This document shows, one piece after another, positions 16,101 through 24,888 of a stretch of 64,000 bases of DNA (within the stretch, counting starts at the first letter, position 1; the number at the start of each line of letters is the position of its first letter). A program made the position numbers and the translations under genes. The DNA is from Phytoactinopolyspora alkaliphila. GTDB taxonomy: Bacteria > Actinomycetota > Actinomycetes > Jiangellales > Jiangellaceae. The notes beneath the pieces were generated by a model, which was not told where the DNA came from, searched no databases, and was given only the letters and a program-made list of their open reading frames with translations. The stretch is from positions 248,001-312,000 of the forward strand of contig NZ_JAAGOB010000004.1 in NCBI RefSeq assembly GCF_010550695.1, in the 5' to 3' direction.

Positions 16101-16954
16101 GACGGCACCACCACGCCCGGCGGATGGAACGTCAGCAGCGGCCGTCCCGTCTCGGGATGCCTCCCGACGTCGGCCCGGACGTCGAACACGTCCATGAGCA
16201 GCTCCGGCGTCAGGACGTCGTGCGGTGCACCGCCGGCCACGACCCGGCCTTCCCGGAGGACCACCAGATGGTCGCAGTACATGGCCGCCAGGTTCAGGTC
16301 GTGCAGCGCGGCGAACGTGGTCAGGCCGGCCCGTTGCACCAGTGCCAGCAGGGACAGCGCGTGCGCGATGTCCAGATGGTTGGTCGGCTCGTCCAGCACC
16401 AGCAGCGCCGGCCGCTGGGTCAGTGCCCTGGCCAGATGAACCCGCTGCTTCTCTCCGCCGGACAGGGTGTTCCAGCGCCGGCTGGCGAACTCGGCCATAT
16501 TGACCTGCGCCAGCGCCTCGAACGCGAGTCGCCGGTCCTGTTCGGAGTCGCTTTGCAGGGCGGAGCGGTACGGGGTGCGGCCGAGGAGGACCACGTCCAG
16601 CACGCTCACGTCGAGATCCGTCCCAGCGTGCTGCTCCACCACCGCCAGTCTTCTCGCCAGGTCACGGCGTCGCAGCCGGGCGAGGTCGCTGCCGTCGAGA
16701 TGGACGGCGCCGCGGTCGGCCCGGGCGAGCCGTGCGACCGCCCGCAGCAGAGTCGTCTTCCCGGAGCCGTTCGGGCCGAGAAGGCCGGTGATCTTGCCGT
16801 GCGGCGCGTGCAGCACGATGCCGTCGATGATCACGGTGCCCTTGATGGACCAGCTCAGCTCGTGCACCTTCAAGCCGGCGCGGTCGTGTCCGTCGTCGCG
16901 ATCCGACGCCGCTCCCGGGACCGGGCCCGTGTGGCGGACTGCCCGGGTAATCAC
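16097..16954 (-). CDS. btuD: ABC transporter ATPase for corrinoid uptake (BtuD-like)
   Basis: A 285-residue ATPase of the FecE/BtuD class energising uptake through the BtuC-like permease. Walker A is GPNGSGKTTLL, signature LSGGEKQRVHLARAL, Walker B LLVLDEPTNHLDIA, and H-loop FAALHDLNLA. Start GTG at 16954 overlaps the permease stop (GTGA) and its own end overlaps the CbiX-like gene (ATGA). The B12 substrate is inferred from the upstream riboswitch and the cob genes; an iron-siderophore role is the main alternative for this family. Confidence 0.85.
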   Translation of the reverse strand: MITRAVRHTGPVPGAASDRDDGHDRAGLKVHELSWSIKGTVIIDGIVLHAPHGKITGLLGPNGSGKTTLLRAVARLARADRGAVHLDGSDLARLRRRDLARRLAVVEQHAGTDLDVSVLDVVLLGRTPYRSALQSDSEQDRRLAFEALAQVNMAEFASRRWNTLSGGEKQRVHLARALTQRPALLVLDEPTNHLDIAHALSLLALVQRAGLTTFAALHDLNLAAMYCDHLVVLREGRVVAGGAPHDVLTPELLMDVFDVRADVGRHPETGRPLLTFHPPGVVVPS

Positions 16955-18096
16955 GCTCTCACCTGCCGCTTACGCAGAATCCAGATGAAGGCCGGCACCC
17001 CGATGATCGCGGTGACCACGCCGACCGGGAGTTCACGAGGTTCGAACGCCGTGCGTGCCACCGTGTCGACCCACAAGAGAAACACCCCGCCCAGAACGGT
17101 GGAAAGGGGCAGGACGAGGCGGTGGTCCGGCCCGACCAGGAACCGCACCGCATGGGGAAGGAGCAGCCCGACGAAGCCGATAGCGCCGCTGACCGCCACG
17201 AGCACGCCGGTGAGCAGCGCGCATGCAATGAGCAACGTCCACCGGATCCGGTTGACGTCGACGCCCAGCGAGGCGGCCGCGTCGTCGCCGAACGTAAACG
17301 CGTTGAGGGCGCGGGCGTTCCACAGCCACAGAAGCAGCGCGACGACGAGAACGACGGCGGCGATGCGCATGGACGACCATCGGGACGCCGCCAGCGACCC
17401 GGACAACCAGAACTGCGCGTCCTGGGTGGCGTGCGGGTCCGCCACCCAGAGGATCACGAACGAGGTGACGGCGCCGCAAAGCTGCCCGATGGCCACCCCG
17501 GCGAGGATCATCCGGACCGGTGTCAGCGTCCCGGAACGCTGGCCGATGGTGAGCACCAGAACGAACGCGATCAGGGCCCCGGCGAACGCACCGGCCGAGA
17601 CGCCGAACAGGCCGGAGCCGAGCCCGGCGACGATCACCAGGACCGCGCCGAGCGAGGCGCCGGACGAGATGCCGAGCAGATACGGGTCAGCCATCGGATT
17701 GCGGGTCAGGGTCTGCATGATCGCGCCGACGACGGCCAGCCCGGCACCCACCACCACGGCGCCGAGTGCCCGCGGGAAGCGCATCTCCCAGATCACATCG
17801 GCACGGATGGGGCTGGGGGGCTGCCCCCCGAGTCCGATCACATCGACCTGCAGGAAGGACAGTCCCAAGCGGTCGCTGACCACTGTCCACACTTCCCGGA
17901 CCGAGATGTCCGCCTGTCCGATCGTGACTGCGACCAGGACTGATCCCACGAGCAGCGCCACCGCGGCGACGATGATCCCGACGGTGCGGACAACGTGCCG
18001 ACCCGCCGGCGCGTCGGAGGCCACCGATCCGATGCTGGACGTTCCCACAGGTTTCGCCGCCGGATCGAGTACAGCGTCGGGCGACCCGACCGTCAT
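16951..18096 (-). CDS. btuC: FecCD/BtuC-family ABC permease
   Basis: A 381-residue permease with about ten helices after a 35-residue cytoplasmic N-terminus. Hallmarks of the family are visible: LGGQPPSPIRADVIWEMRFP near the first periplasmic loop, MQTLTRNPMADPYLLGISSG, and AVSGAIGFVGLLLPHAVRF near the C-terminus. The start ATG at 18096 overlaps the btuF stop (ATGA). Part of the riboswitch-controlled btuFCD operon. Confidence 0.88.
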   Translation of the reverse strand: MTVGSPDAVLDPAAKPVGTSSIGSVASDAPAGRHVVRTVGIIVAAVALLVGSVLVAVTIGQADISVREVWTVVSDRLGLSFLQVDVIGLGGQPPSPIRADVIWEMRFPRALGAVVVGAGLAVVGAIMQTLTRNPMADPYLLGISSGASLGAVLVIVAGLGSGLFGVSAGAFAGALIAFVLVLTIGQRSGTLTPVRMILAGVAIGQLCGAVTSFVILWVADPHATQDAQFWLSGSLAASRWSSMRIAAVVLVVALLLWLWNARALNAFTFGDDAAASLGVDVNRIRWTLLIACALLTGVLVAVSGAIGFVGLLLPHAVRFLVGPDHRLVLPLSTVLGGVFLLWVDTVARTAFEPRELPVGVVTAIIGVPAFIWILRKRQVRA

Positions 18097-19163
18097 TCGT
18101 CAGCCAGTTCGCGGGCCGCGTCGGCGAGCACGCCAACGGTGGTGACCGTCTGGATCCCTGGAACGGTGCTGTGGAAGGGCAGCGGCACGATCGCGCCCTC
18201 GCGCACGGCCCGTAGCTGGCTCAGCGTGGGGTCCGAGTTGATGAAGTCCAGCTTTGTGTCGAGATCGCCGTCACCGAAGTCCGCGATGACGATCAGGTCC
18301 GGATCCCTTTCCACCACCTGTTCCCAGCTGGCGTCCGCCCAATGACCGGGCAGGTCGGCGAAGGCGTTCTCGAAGCCGACGGCATCGATGATCATCCCGG
18401 GCGCGCCGCAGCATCCACCGACGAAGGGGGTGTCGGTCTTCATATCCCACCAGAACACCGACATCGGGGGCAGGTTCTCCAGCGACGCGAGGGTCTGTGC
18501 CAGCTGTTCACGCTGGCCCTCGACGAACTCGGCAGCCCGGTCCTGGACGCCGAAGACCTCACCCATCTGCTCGATCTCGGACCAGATCTCCTCGATCGTC
18601 AACGGCTGGCTCTCGTCGCGGTTCTCGCAGCGGCCATGGGAGAGGAACGTCGGGATTCCCAACTCGTGGAACGTCTCCCGGCTGCCGATTCCGGTGTCGC
18701 GAAAAGCACTCGGATACGCGGAGTAGAGAAAGTCGGGCTCGGTGTTCAGCAGCGCCTCAGCGCTGGGATAGTCCTTCTCGACCAGGACGTCGAGCGCGTG
18801 GAAGTCGTCCGTCACCGAGGGGTCCGCGGACTCATCGGGTGCGCCGGCAACGGCCGTGATGCGGTCCCGCAGTCCGAGTGCGAGCAGGATTTCGGTCGCG
18901 GGCCGGTTCAGCGTCACCACGCGTTCCGGGGGAGCGTCGAACGTGAGCTGCGTGCCACAGTTCTCGACTGTCACCGGCCACTCGGCGCTCGCCTGAGCCG
19001 CGTCGTCGGCGCTCGTATCTGAGCTGTCGCCTGCCGCCCTGACGGCGCCGGCTGCCGGGTCTCCGTCTGATCCGCAGCCGGCGACGGCGAGCGCGGCACT
19101 GACGAGTAAAGGTAAGGCACGGATTCGCCCGGATCGGGCATCGGCACGTGCAGATACGGCCAT
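18093..19163 (-). CDS. btuF: Corrinoid-binding lipoprotein of the ABC importer (BtuF-like)
   Basis: A 356-residue extracellular binding protein. Signal peptide ends in a lipobox, AVAGC, with Cys30 as the lipid anchor. The mature part has the two-lobed TroA/FecB-type fold (ERVVTLNRPATEILLALGL; WEQVVERDPDLIVIADF). An unusual double cysteine occurs in FVGGCCGAPGM. The ATG at 19163 lies 10 bases after GGAAGG in the riboswitch tail; an upstream in-frame start at 19184 would begin inside the riboswitch tail. The riboswitch makes B12 or a B12 precursor the likely ligand; haem or siderophore cannot be excluded. Confidence 0.85.
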   Translation of the reverse strand: MAVSARADARSGRIRALPLLVSAALAVAGCGSDGDPAAGAVRAAGDSSDTSADDAAQASAEWPVTVENCGTQLTFDAPPERVVTLNRPATEILLALGLRDRITAVAGAPDESADPSVTDDFHALDVLVEKDYPSAEALLNTEPDFLYSAYPSAFRDTGIGSRETFHELGIPTFLSHGRCENRDESQPLTIEEIWSEIEQMGEVFGVQDRAAEFVEGQREQLAQTLASLENLPPMSVFWWDMKTDTPFVGGCCGAPGMIIDAVGFENAFADLPGHWADASWEQVVERDPDLIVIADFGDGDLDTKLDFINSDPTLSQLRAVREGAIVPLPFHSTVPGIQTVTTVGVLADAARELADE

Positions 19164-19169
19164 TGAAGG

Positions 19170-19394
19170 ACCGCCTTCCATCACCTCGTGGAATCGGGCT
19201 ATCTCGTGCCGTGGCCGGTCTCCTGGCTGACGGGGTGACGTCGTCCGGCCTGCCTTCCCAGGCAGCGTGTGCTGCCCAGTGGCTTCCCTTCCAGTGGAAG
19301 GGGGACGGCCGGGGACTACCCGATCACAGTGGCGAGGGCCGCTCCGGTACTACACCGGATTCCCGAACACCACGGCAGCCAACACTGTACCGGG
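19170..19394 (-). promoter_or_regulatory. Cobalamin riboswitch upstream of btuFCD
   Basis: Read on the minus strand it has the ordered conserved blocks of the AdoCbl riboswitch: GGTG..CGGGAATCCGGTG, GCCACTGTGA, the core GCCACTGGGCAGC, GGGAAGGC, and the B12 box AGCCAGGAGACCGGCC. It ends at GGAAGG just before the btuF start, so translation control is likely. Every base of 19170-19394 is identical to 29928-30152. It fills most of the gap between cobB and btuF. Confidence 0.93.
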
Positions 19395-19413
19395 TGCGGT
19401 CGGGCGCCTCCGC

Positions 19414-19463
19414 GTTGCGTCCTGCAAGGCGAGCATTCTGAGCCTCAGAATGCAGGACGTTGC
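19414..19463. repeat. Palindromic element copy at the 3' end of cobB
   Basis: Arms GTTGCGTCCTGCA (19414-19426) and TGCAGGACGTTGC (19451-19463). An inner hairpin GCATTCTGA/TCAGAATGC replaces the usual core. The cobB reading frame runs into it: CAA CGT CCT GCA TTC TGA, so the element supplies the last codons and the stop. Confidence 0.8.
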
Positions 19464-20845
19464 GGCGCGGGCGAGCGGCGGGCGGCGTCGGCGAAACGCT
19501 GCGCCATGTGGGGATGGCCGGCCCAGTGTATGTGCAGGTAAGACGCGAGCAGACCCGGGCCGGCGAATCCCTCGGCGCCCGCGTCCATCTCCCACGCGGG
19601 GACCTCACCGTGCCGCGGCGTCACCTCGGTGCGGTGGAACTCGTGCCCGGTGACCTGTTCACCGCTGTGTGCGAGGACGTGGTCGCCGGCGGCGGTCGCG
19701 GTGCGATAGCCGAGGATGCGCCGCTCGGTCATGGCCGCGGTGGCGTCCAGCACCCCGGTCATAGCCAGGCCGTCGAGCTGGCGGCACAGGTAGGTCAGCC
19801 CCGCGCACTCTGCCACCACCGGCATGGTCCGGGCTGCTTCGGCTACCTGTGTGCGCAACGCCGCGTTGGCGGACAACGCTTCCGCATGTACCTCCGGGAA
19901 CCCACCGCCGAAGTACAGTCCGGCGCACTCGTCCGGCAGAGCCTCGTCGGAGAGCGGATCGACGTCGACGACGTCTGCCCCCGCGGCGGCCAGCAGTTCG
20001 ACGTTCTCCGTGTAGCGGAAGGTGAACGCCTGACCGGCGGCAGCCGCGATCACCGTCCTCGGGCCTTCCCGGTACCTGCCGCCCAGGGCCGCGGCTGGGT
20101 TCCAGGGTTTTCCCGTCACCGGCGGCGCGGCGGCGGCCACCCGCACCACGGCCTCCAGATCCACGCCGTCGGCGATCCAGCTTCGCAGCCGGGCGAGCAT
20201 CTCGTCCGCGGCCGCACGGCGTTCACCGGCGGGGACCAGACCCAGATGCCGGCTGGGAACCTGAAGCTCAGCCGACCTGCGCAATGCGCCCAGCACAGGT
20301 ACGCCGGTGCCCTCGACGGCGGAGCGCAGCTCGGTCTCGTGCCGGTCCGAGCCGACCTTGTTGAGGATCACCCCCGCGATGGAGACCCCCGGATCGAACG
20401 TGGCGAATCCGTGCACCACGGCGGCGACACTGCGGCCGGCCGCACTCGCGTCGACGACAAGGATCACCGGCGATCCGGTGAGCTGGGCCACGTGCGCCGT
20501 CGATGCGAACCCATCTGTGCCGAGTGCTCCGTCGAACAGCCCCAGCACGCCCTCGATGACGGCGATGTCGGCCGGCCGGAAGGCGAGCGCGCCATGGAGC
20601 AGCAGCGGAACGATGCGCTCCTCACCCTGCAGGTGCGGGTCGAGGTTGCGCGGCGCGCGGCCGGTGGCCAGTGCGTGGTAGCTCGGGTCGATGTAGTCAG
20701 GCCCGACCTTGTGCCCGGACACTTCGACGCCGCGCTCCCGCAGTGCCGTCATCAGGCCCATGGCCACGGTGGTCTTGCCGTGACCGGAAGCGGGCGCGGC
20801 GACTACCAGGCGGGGAAGGCGGAAGTTTCGTGGGGCGAGGGCCAT
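19445..20845 (-). CDS. cobB: Cobyrinic acid a,c-diamide synthase
   Basis: A 466-residue CobB/CbiA enzyme that amidates carboxylates a and c of (hydrogeno)byrinic acid using glutamine and ATP. The N-terminal dethiobiotin-synthetase-like ATPase has VAAPASGHGKTT (residues 15-26) and HKVGPDYIDPSYH. The C-terminal glutamine amidotransferase has GGGFPEVH and the nucleophile Cys347 in VAECAGLTYL, with HEFHRTEV as the His motif. The last six codons come from a palindromic repeat. It is divergent from cobL, with only 35 bases between start codons. Confidence 0.95.
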   Translation of the reverse strand: MALAPRNFRLPRLVVAAPASGHGKTTVAMGLMTALRERGVEVSGHKVGPDYIDPSYHALATGRAPRNLDPHLQGEERIVPLLLHGALAFRPADIAVIEGVLGLFDGALGTDGFASTAHVAQLTGSPVILVVDASAAGRSVAAVVHGFATFDPGVSIAGVILNKVGSDRHETELRSAVEGTGVPVLGALRRSAELQVPSRHLGLVPAGERRAAADEMLARLRSWIADGVDLEAVVRVAAAAPPVTGKPWNPAAALGGRYREGPRTVIAAAAGQAFTFRYTENVELLAAAGADVVDVDPLSDEALPDECAGLYFGGGFPEVHAEALSANAALRTQVAEAARTMPVVAECAGLTYLCRQLDGLAMTGVLDATAAMTERRILGYRTATAAGDHVLAHSGEQVTGHEFHRTEVTPRHGEVPAWEMDAGAEGFAGPGLLASYLHIHWAGHPHMAQRFADAARRSPAPQRPAF

Positions 20846-20880
20846 GTCGACCAGTGTGCCGGACGGGCTACGGTGTGGCC

Positions 20881-22149
20881 GTGAGCAGCCCGTCCGATCC
20901 CGTTCGAGAGACGCCGCCTGCCGGGCGCGAGATGATCACGGTGGTCGGTATCGGCGCAGATGGGTGGGACGGCCTGCCCGAACGTGTGCGTTCCGTCGTC
21001 GCCGCGGCGGACGTCGTCGTCGGTGGCGCGCGCCACCTCGGCATGATCCCGAGCGTCGATGTGAGGAAGGTCTCGTGGCCCAAGCCGTTCCGGGACGGCC
21101 TGAGTGAGCTGTTCGAGCGACTGCGGGGTAGGCGTGTCGTGGTTCTCGCCAGTGGCGACCCGCTGGTCAGCGGCGTGGGAACCACCCTGGTCGATCTCCT
21201 CGGGAGCGACGGGGTGCGTGTTCTCCCGGCCGTCTCGTCGGTGGCGCTCGCCCGGGCGCGGCTCGGATGGGCGGCGGAGCGATGTGAGACGGTCAGCGTG
21301 GTTGGCCGCAATGTGCACCGGGTCAGCCGGGCATTGGCGCCTGGTCGCCGCCTGCTGGTGCTCAGTTCCGACGCCGGCACTCCCACTGCGCTCGCGGTCG
21401 TGCTCGCGGAGCGCGGCTACGGCCGGAGCCGGATGATCGTCCTGGAGAATCTCGGCGGGAAGGAGGAGCGTCGCGTGGACGGAATCGCCGGCCGCTGGGC
21501 GGAGCCTCCGGGTGCGGCCCTCAACGTGGTGGCGATCGACTGCCGGCTCGACCCCAGCGCGCGTTCGCTCGCGGCCTCGCCGGGCCTTCCCGACGACGCC
21601 TTTGACCACGACGGCCAGCTCACCAAGCGTGATCTTCGGGCGAGCGCCCTTGGCAGGCTTGCGCCGATGCCCGGCCAGCTGCTGTGGGACGTCGGCGCCG
21701 GCTCAGGCAGCGTGGCGATCGAGTGGATGCGCGTTCATCCGGCCAATCGCGCCGTGGCGATCGAGGCGGATCCGGCGCGCGCGGCTCGGATCGGCCGCAA
21801 TGCGGAGCGTCTCGGTGTCCCCGATCTGCGTGTTGTGACGGGCACAGCGCCGGACGCCCTCGGCGGACTGGAGCCGGACGTGACCAAGCCGGATGCGATC
21901 TTCGTGGGCGGCGGTGTGAGCCGAGAGGGTGTTCTGCCGGCTTGCGTGGCTGCACTGGCGACGGGTGGGCGGCTGGTGGCACACGCCGTCACACTCGAGG
22001 CCGAGATGGCGCTGGCCCGGGCATACGAGTCACACGGCGGTGAGCTCACCCGGCACTCGGTCGAGCGTGCGTCTCCGCTGGGCGGCTTCACCGGGTGGCA
22101 GCCGGCGCGCACGCTGACGCAATGGAACCTGATCAAGGAGAGCACGTGA
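20881..22149 (+). CDS. cobL: Precorrin-6B C5,15-methyltransferase / C12-decarboxylase
   Basis: About 422 residues, a CobL (CbiE-CbiT fusion). The N-terminal half is a tetrapyrrole methylase (ITVVGIGADGWDGLPER, VVVLASGDPLVSGVGTTL); the C-terminal half is a class I methyltransferase/decarboxylase with SAM motif LLWDVGAGSGSVAIEWM. The GTG at 20881 sits 6 bases after a TACGGT box and lacks a Shine-Dalgarno, consistent with a leaderless message; ATG at 20932 (MITVVGIG) is the alternative. Its stop overlaps cobM (GTGA). Confidence 0.92.
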   Translation: MSSPSDPVRETPPAGREMITVVGIGADGWDGLPERVRSVVAAADVVVGGARHLGMIPSVDVRKVSWPKPFRDGLSELFERLRGRRVVVLASGDPLVSGVGTTLVDLLGSDGVRVLPAVSSVALARARLGWAAERCETVSVVGRNVHRVSRALAPGRRLLVLSSDAGTPTALAVVLAERGYGRSRMIVLENLGGKEERRVDGIAGRWAEPPGAALNVVAIDCRLDPSARSLAASPGLPDDAFDHDGQLTKRDLRASALGRLAPMPGQLLWDVGAGSGSVAIEWMRVHPANRAVAIEADPARAARIGRNAERLGVPDLRVVTGTAPDALGGLEPDVTKPDAIFVGGGVSREGVLPACVAALATGGRLVAHAVTLEAEMALARAYESHGGELTRHSVERASPLGGFTGWQPARTLTQWNLIKEST

Positions 22150-22907
22150 CCGTCTATTTCATCGGAGCCGGGCCGGGTGCGGCTGACCTCATCACGGTGC
22201 GGGGCCGCGACCTCCTCGCCAGCTGCCGGGTCTGCCTCTATCCGGGCAGCCTGACACCGGTCGAACTGCTGGAACACTGCCCCGACGGAGCCCGGCTGGT
22301 GGACACGGCGGATCTCACGCTCGACCAGATCATCGACGAACAGGTGGCCGCTCATGCCCGCGGCGACGACGTGGCGCGGCTCACGTCCGGCGACCCGTCG
22401 GTTTACAGCGTCATGGCGGAACAGATGCGCCGGCTCGACGCGGCGGGCGTCCCGTACGACGTCGTCCCCGGTGTCCCCGCGTTCGCCGCTGCCGCCGCAG
22501 TGCTGAAACGGGAGCTGACGGTGCCGACCGTGGGACAGAGCGTGGTCCTGACGCGCGCCCAGGCTCGCTCCACCTCGATGCCGGCGGGGGAGAAGCTGGC
22601 GAACTTTGCCGCCACCGGCACGACGCTCGCGCTGCACCTGGCCGTCAACCGGATCGAGCAGGTGGTGGAGGAGTTGTTGCCGCACTACGGGCCGCACTGC
22701 CCGGTGGCGGTGGTGGCACAGGCCAGCCAGCCTTCTGAGCACGTGGTGCGTACGACGCTCGCGGAGGTCGTGGACCAGGTGCGGGCGGCCGGTATCACTC
22801 GGGCGGCGGTGATCTTCGTCGGCCCGGTGCTGGCGGCCGAGGGCTTTCCGGACAGTTTCCTGTACTCCTCGGACCGTGACCGGTCCACGCAGCCCGCGTC
22901 GCTGTGA
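22146..22907 (+). CDS. cobM: Precorrin-4 C11-methyltransferase
   Basis: A 253-residue SAM-dependent tetrapyrrole methylase adding the C11 methyl group. VYFIGAGPGAADLITVRG at the N-terminus and CLYPGSLTP, ARLTSGDPSVYSVMAEQ and VPYDVVPGVPAF are CobM/CbiF motifs. The GTG at 22146 overlaps the cobL stop and has AAGGAGA 6-7 bases upstream. It ends 41 bases from the convergent cbiD gene. Confidence 0.95.
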   Translation: MTVYFIGAGPGAADLITVRGRDLLASCRVCLYPGSLTPVELLEHCPDGARLVDTADLTLDQIIDEQVAAHARGDDVARLTSGDPSVYSVMAEQMRRLDAAGVPYDVVPGVPAFAAAAAVLKRELTVPTVGQSVVLTRAQARSTSMPAGEKLANFAATGTTLALHLAVNRIEQVVEELLPHYGPHCPVAVVAQASQPSEHVVRTTLAEVVDQVRAAGITRAAVIFVGPVLAAEGFPDSFLYSSDRDRSTQPASL

Positions 22908-22948
22908 TCTGGTTCGACGCCGGGGACGGTGTCGGCGTGCGCGGTCGT

Positions 22949-24037
22949 TCAGGCCTGGCCGACCACCGTGCCGGCCCGATCCACGACCACCACATCGACG
23001 GCTACCTCGGACCCGCGCAGAACCTGAGCGGCGGTCTGAAGCGCCCGGGCGGCGATCAAGGTCCCCAGGTCGACGTCTTCGCGGCGCGCGATTTCCAGGG
23101 CATGGATGGCCGTGTTCGCCTCCGCGATGCGGGCGGCCAGCTCGGGACGGCTGCCGTCGTCGACGAGATCGGCGAGCAGCTGGAAGTCGACCTGCGACCG
23201 TTTGGAATGCAGATCGAGGTGCCCGGCGGCCAGCTTGGACAGCTTGGCGAAGCCGCCGGCAAGGGTCAGTCTCGGTATCGGATGCCGCCTCAGATACTTC
23301 AGCACGGCACCGGCGAAGTCGCCCATGTCGAGCAGCGCACTGTCGGGCAGGTGGTACATCTCCTGTGCAACCCGCTCAGAGGTGCTTCCGGTCGCTGCGG
23401 CCACGTGCGTGATGCCGGTGGCACGGGCCACGTCCACACCCCGGCGGATGCTGTCGATCCATGCCGAACACGAGTACGGCACCACCACGCCGGTGGTCCC
23501 CAGCACGGACAGCCCTCCCACGATCCCCAGTCTGGGGTTCCACGTCTGCCGGGCCATCTCTTCGCCGTGGGGAATGGAGATCTCGACGACGACGTCCCCA
23601 GTGCTGCCGTGTTCTGCGGCCACGCGCTTCACGGCATCCTGGATCAGCCGGCGCGGGACGGGATTGATCGCCGGTTCGCCGACCGGGACGGGAAGCCCGG
23701 GCTTGGTCACTGTGCCGACTCCCTCACCGGCCTGGAAGACGACGCCGCTCCCGGGTGCACCGGTGTGCACGGTGGAGACGACCAGCGCGCCGTGGGTGAC
23801 GTCGGGGTCGTCGCCGGCATCCTTGACCACGCCAGCGCTGGCGTGGGTCCGGTCGGCGTGGAGCCGTTCCGTGGCCAGCGCGAACGACGGTCGCTTGCCT
23901 TTGGGCAGGACGACCTCGACCGGGTCGGGAAATTCACCGGTGAGCAGCGCCGTGTAGGCGGCCGTGGTGGCCGCTGTGGCGCAAGCACCCGTGGTCCAGC
24001 CGTACCGCAGGCCGGCACCGGTCGTCTCCGTCGTCAT
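22949..24037 (-). CDS. cbiD: CbiD, (cobalt-)precorrin-5B C1-methyltransferase
   Basis: A 362-residue CbiD enzyme for C1 methylation with loss of the two-carbon fragment, the step done by CobF in the Pseudomonas pathway. RYGWTTGACATAATTAAY near the N-terminus, INPVPRRLIQDAV, EISIPHGEEMARQTWNPRLG and HPIPRLTLAGGFAKLSKLA are characteristic. The start ATG at 24037 begins MTTETTGAGL; the 89-codon upstream extension overlaps cobK and is rejected. Only 29 bases separate it from the divergent cobK start, so both messages have very short leaders. Confidence 0.93.
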   Translation of the reverse strand: MTTETTGAGLRYGWTTGACATAATTAAYTALLTGEFPDPVEVVLPKGKRPSFALATERLHADRTHASAGVVKDAGDDPDVTHGALVVSTVHTGAPGSGVVFQAGEGVGTVTKPGLPVPVGEPAINPVPRRLIQDAVKRVAAEHGSTGDVVVEISIPHGEEMARQTWNPRLGIVGGLSVLGTTGVVVPYSCSAWIDSIRRGVDVARATGITHVAAATGSTSERVAQEMYHLPDSALLDMGDFAGAVLKYLRRHPIPRLTLAGGFAKLSKLAAGHLDLHSKRSQVDFQLLADLVDDGSRPELAARIAEANTAIHALEIARREDVDLGTLIAARALQTAAQVLRGSEVAVDVVVVDRAGTVVGQA

Positions 24038-24066
24038 GGCCCCGCCATTGTCCCAGGTAGGGGCGG

Positions 24067-24888
24067 ATGAATGTGAATGGTGGGCCGGAGCAAGGACCGA
24101 TCGTGATCCTGGGTGGCACGGCGGAGGCACGCGCGCTCGCATCCACGCTGGTGGGCTCCGGCATGAGTGTGGTGTCGTCGCTCGCCGGCCGGGTGAGTGA
24201 ACCGAAGCTGCCTGCGGGTGAGGTGCGCATCGGCGGATTCGGCGGCGCGGCCGGGTTGGCGACGTGGCTGGAGTCCGGGCGCGTCGCAGGCGTGGTGGAT
24301 GCAACCCACCCGTTCGCCGAGCGGATCAGCGCGTCGGCGGTGACGGCGGCGGATGCGGCCGGCGTGCCGCTGCTGCGATTGGAGCGGCCCGGCTGGAAAG
24401 AGGCCGACGGCGAGGCGTGGACGTGGGCGGAATCCCTCGAAGATGCCGCACGCATGGTGGAGGGCCCCGGCCGGCGAGTGTTCCTGACCACGGGCCGGCA
24501 AGGGCTGGCGGCATTCGCCCGGGTGACCACGTCGTCGTTCCTGATCCGCTGCGTGGATCCACCAGAGCCACCGCTCCCGCCCCGGGCGGAGGTCCTGCTG
24601 GACCGGGGCCCGTACACGGTGGGCGGAGAGCTGGAGCTGATGCGTGCTCATCGCATCGACCTCCTGGTGACCAAGGACAGCGGAGGAACCATGACGGCGG
24701 CGAAGCTCGAAGCCGCCCGCCGGCTCGGCGTGCCGGTGATCGTGGTGCGCCGTCCGTCGCGTCCGGATGCGCCCACGGTGGAAACGGTCGACGACGCCGT
24801 GCGGTGGGTGCGGAGTCTGCGGCCCGCCGCGACTGAGCTGAACGAGCACGACGAGCAACAGGAGACGAGAACCCATGCCCAGCCTTGA
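24067..24888 (+). CDS. cobK: Precorrin-6A reductase
   Basis: A 273-residue CobK/CbiJ enzyme that reduces precorrin-6A with NADPH. IVILGGTAEARALASTL at the N-terminus is the nucleotide-binding signature, followed by VVDATHPFAERIS, VFLTTGRQGLAAF and DLLVTKDSGGTMTAAKLEAA, all conserved in the family. It overlaps the next gene, bluB, by 14 bases, which implies translational coupling. Confidence 0.94.
   Translation: MNVNGGPEQGPIVILGGTAEARALASTLVGSGMSVVSSLAGRVSEPKLPAGEVRIGGFGGAAGLATWLESGRVAGVVDATHPFAERISASAVTAADAAGVPLLRLERPGWKEADGEAWTWAESLEDAARMVEGPGRRVFLTTGRQGLAAFARVTTSSFLIRCVDPPEPPLPPRAEVLLDRGPYTVGGELELMRAHRIDLLVTKDSGGTMTAAKLEAARRLGVPVIVVRRPSRPDAPTVETVDDAVRWVRSLRPAATELNEHDEQQETRTHAQP

Noticed and set aside
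16124-18145. 673-codon plus-strand ORF antisense to btuD and btuC
   Set aside because: Shadow of real transporter genes; no domain motifs and atypical composition.
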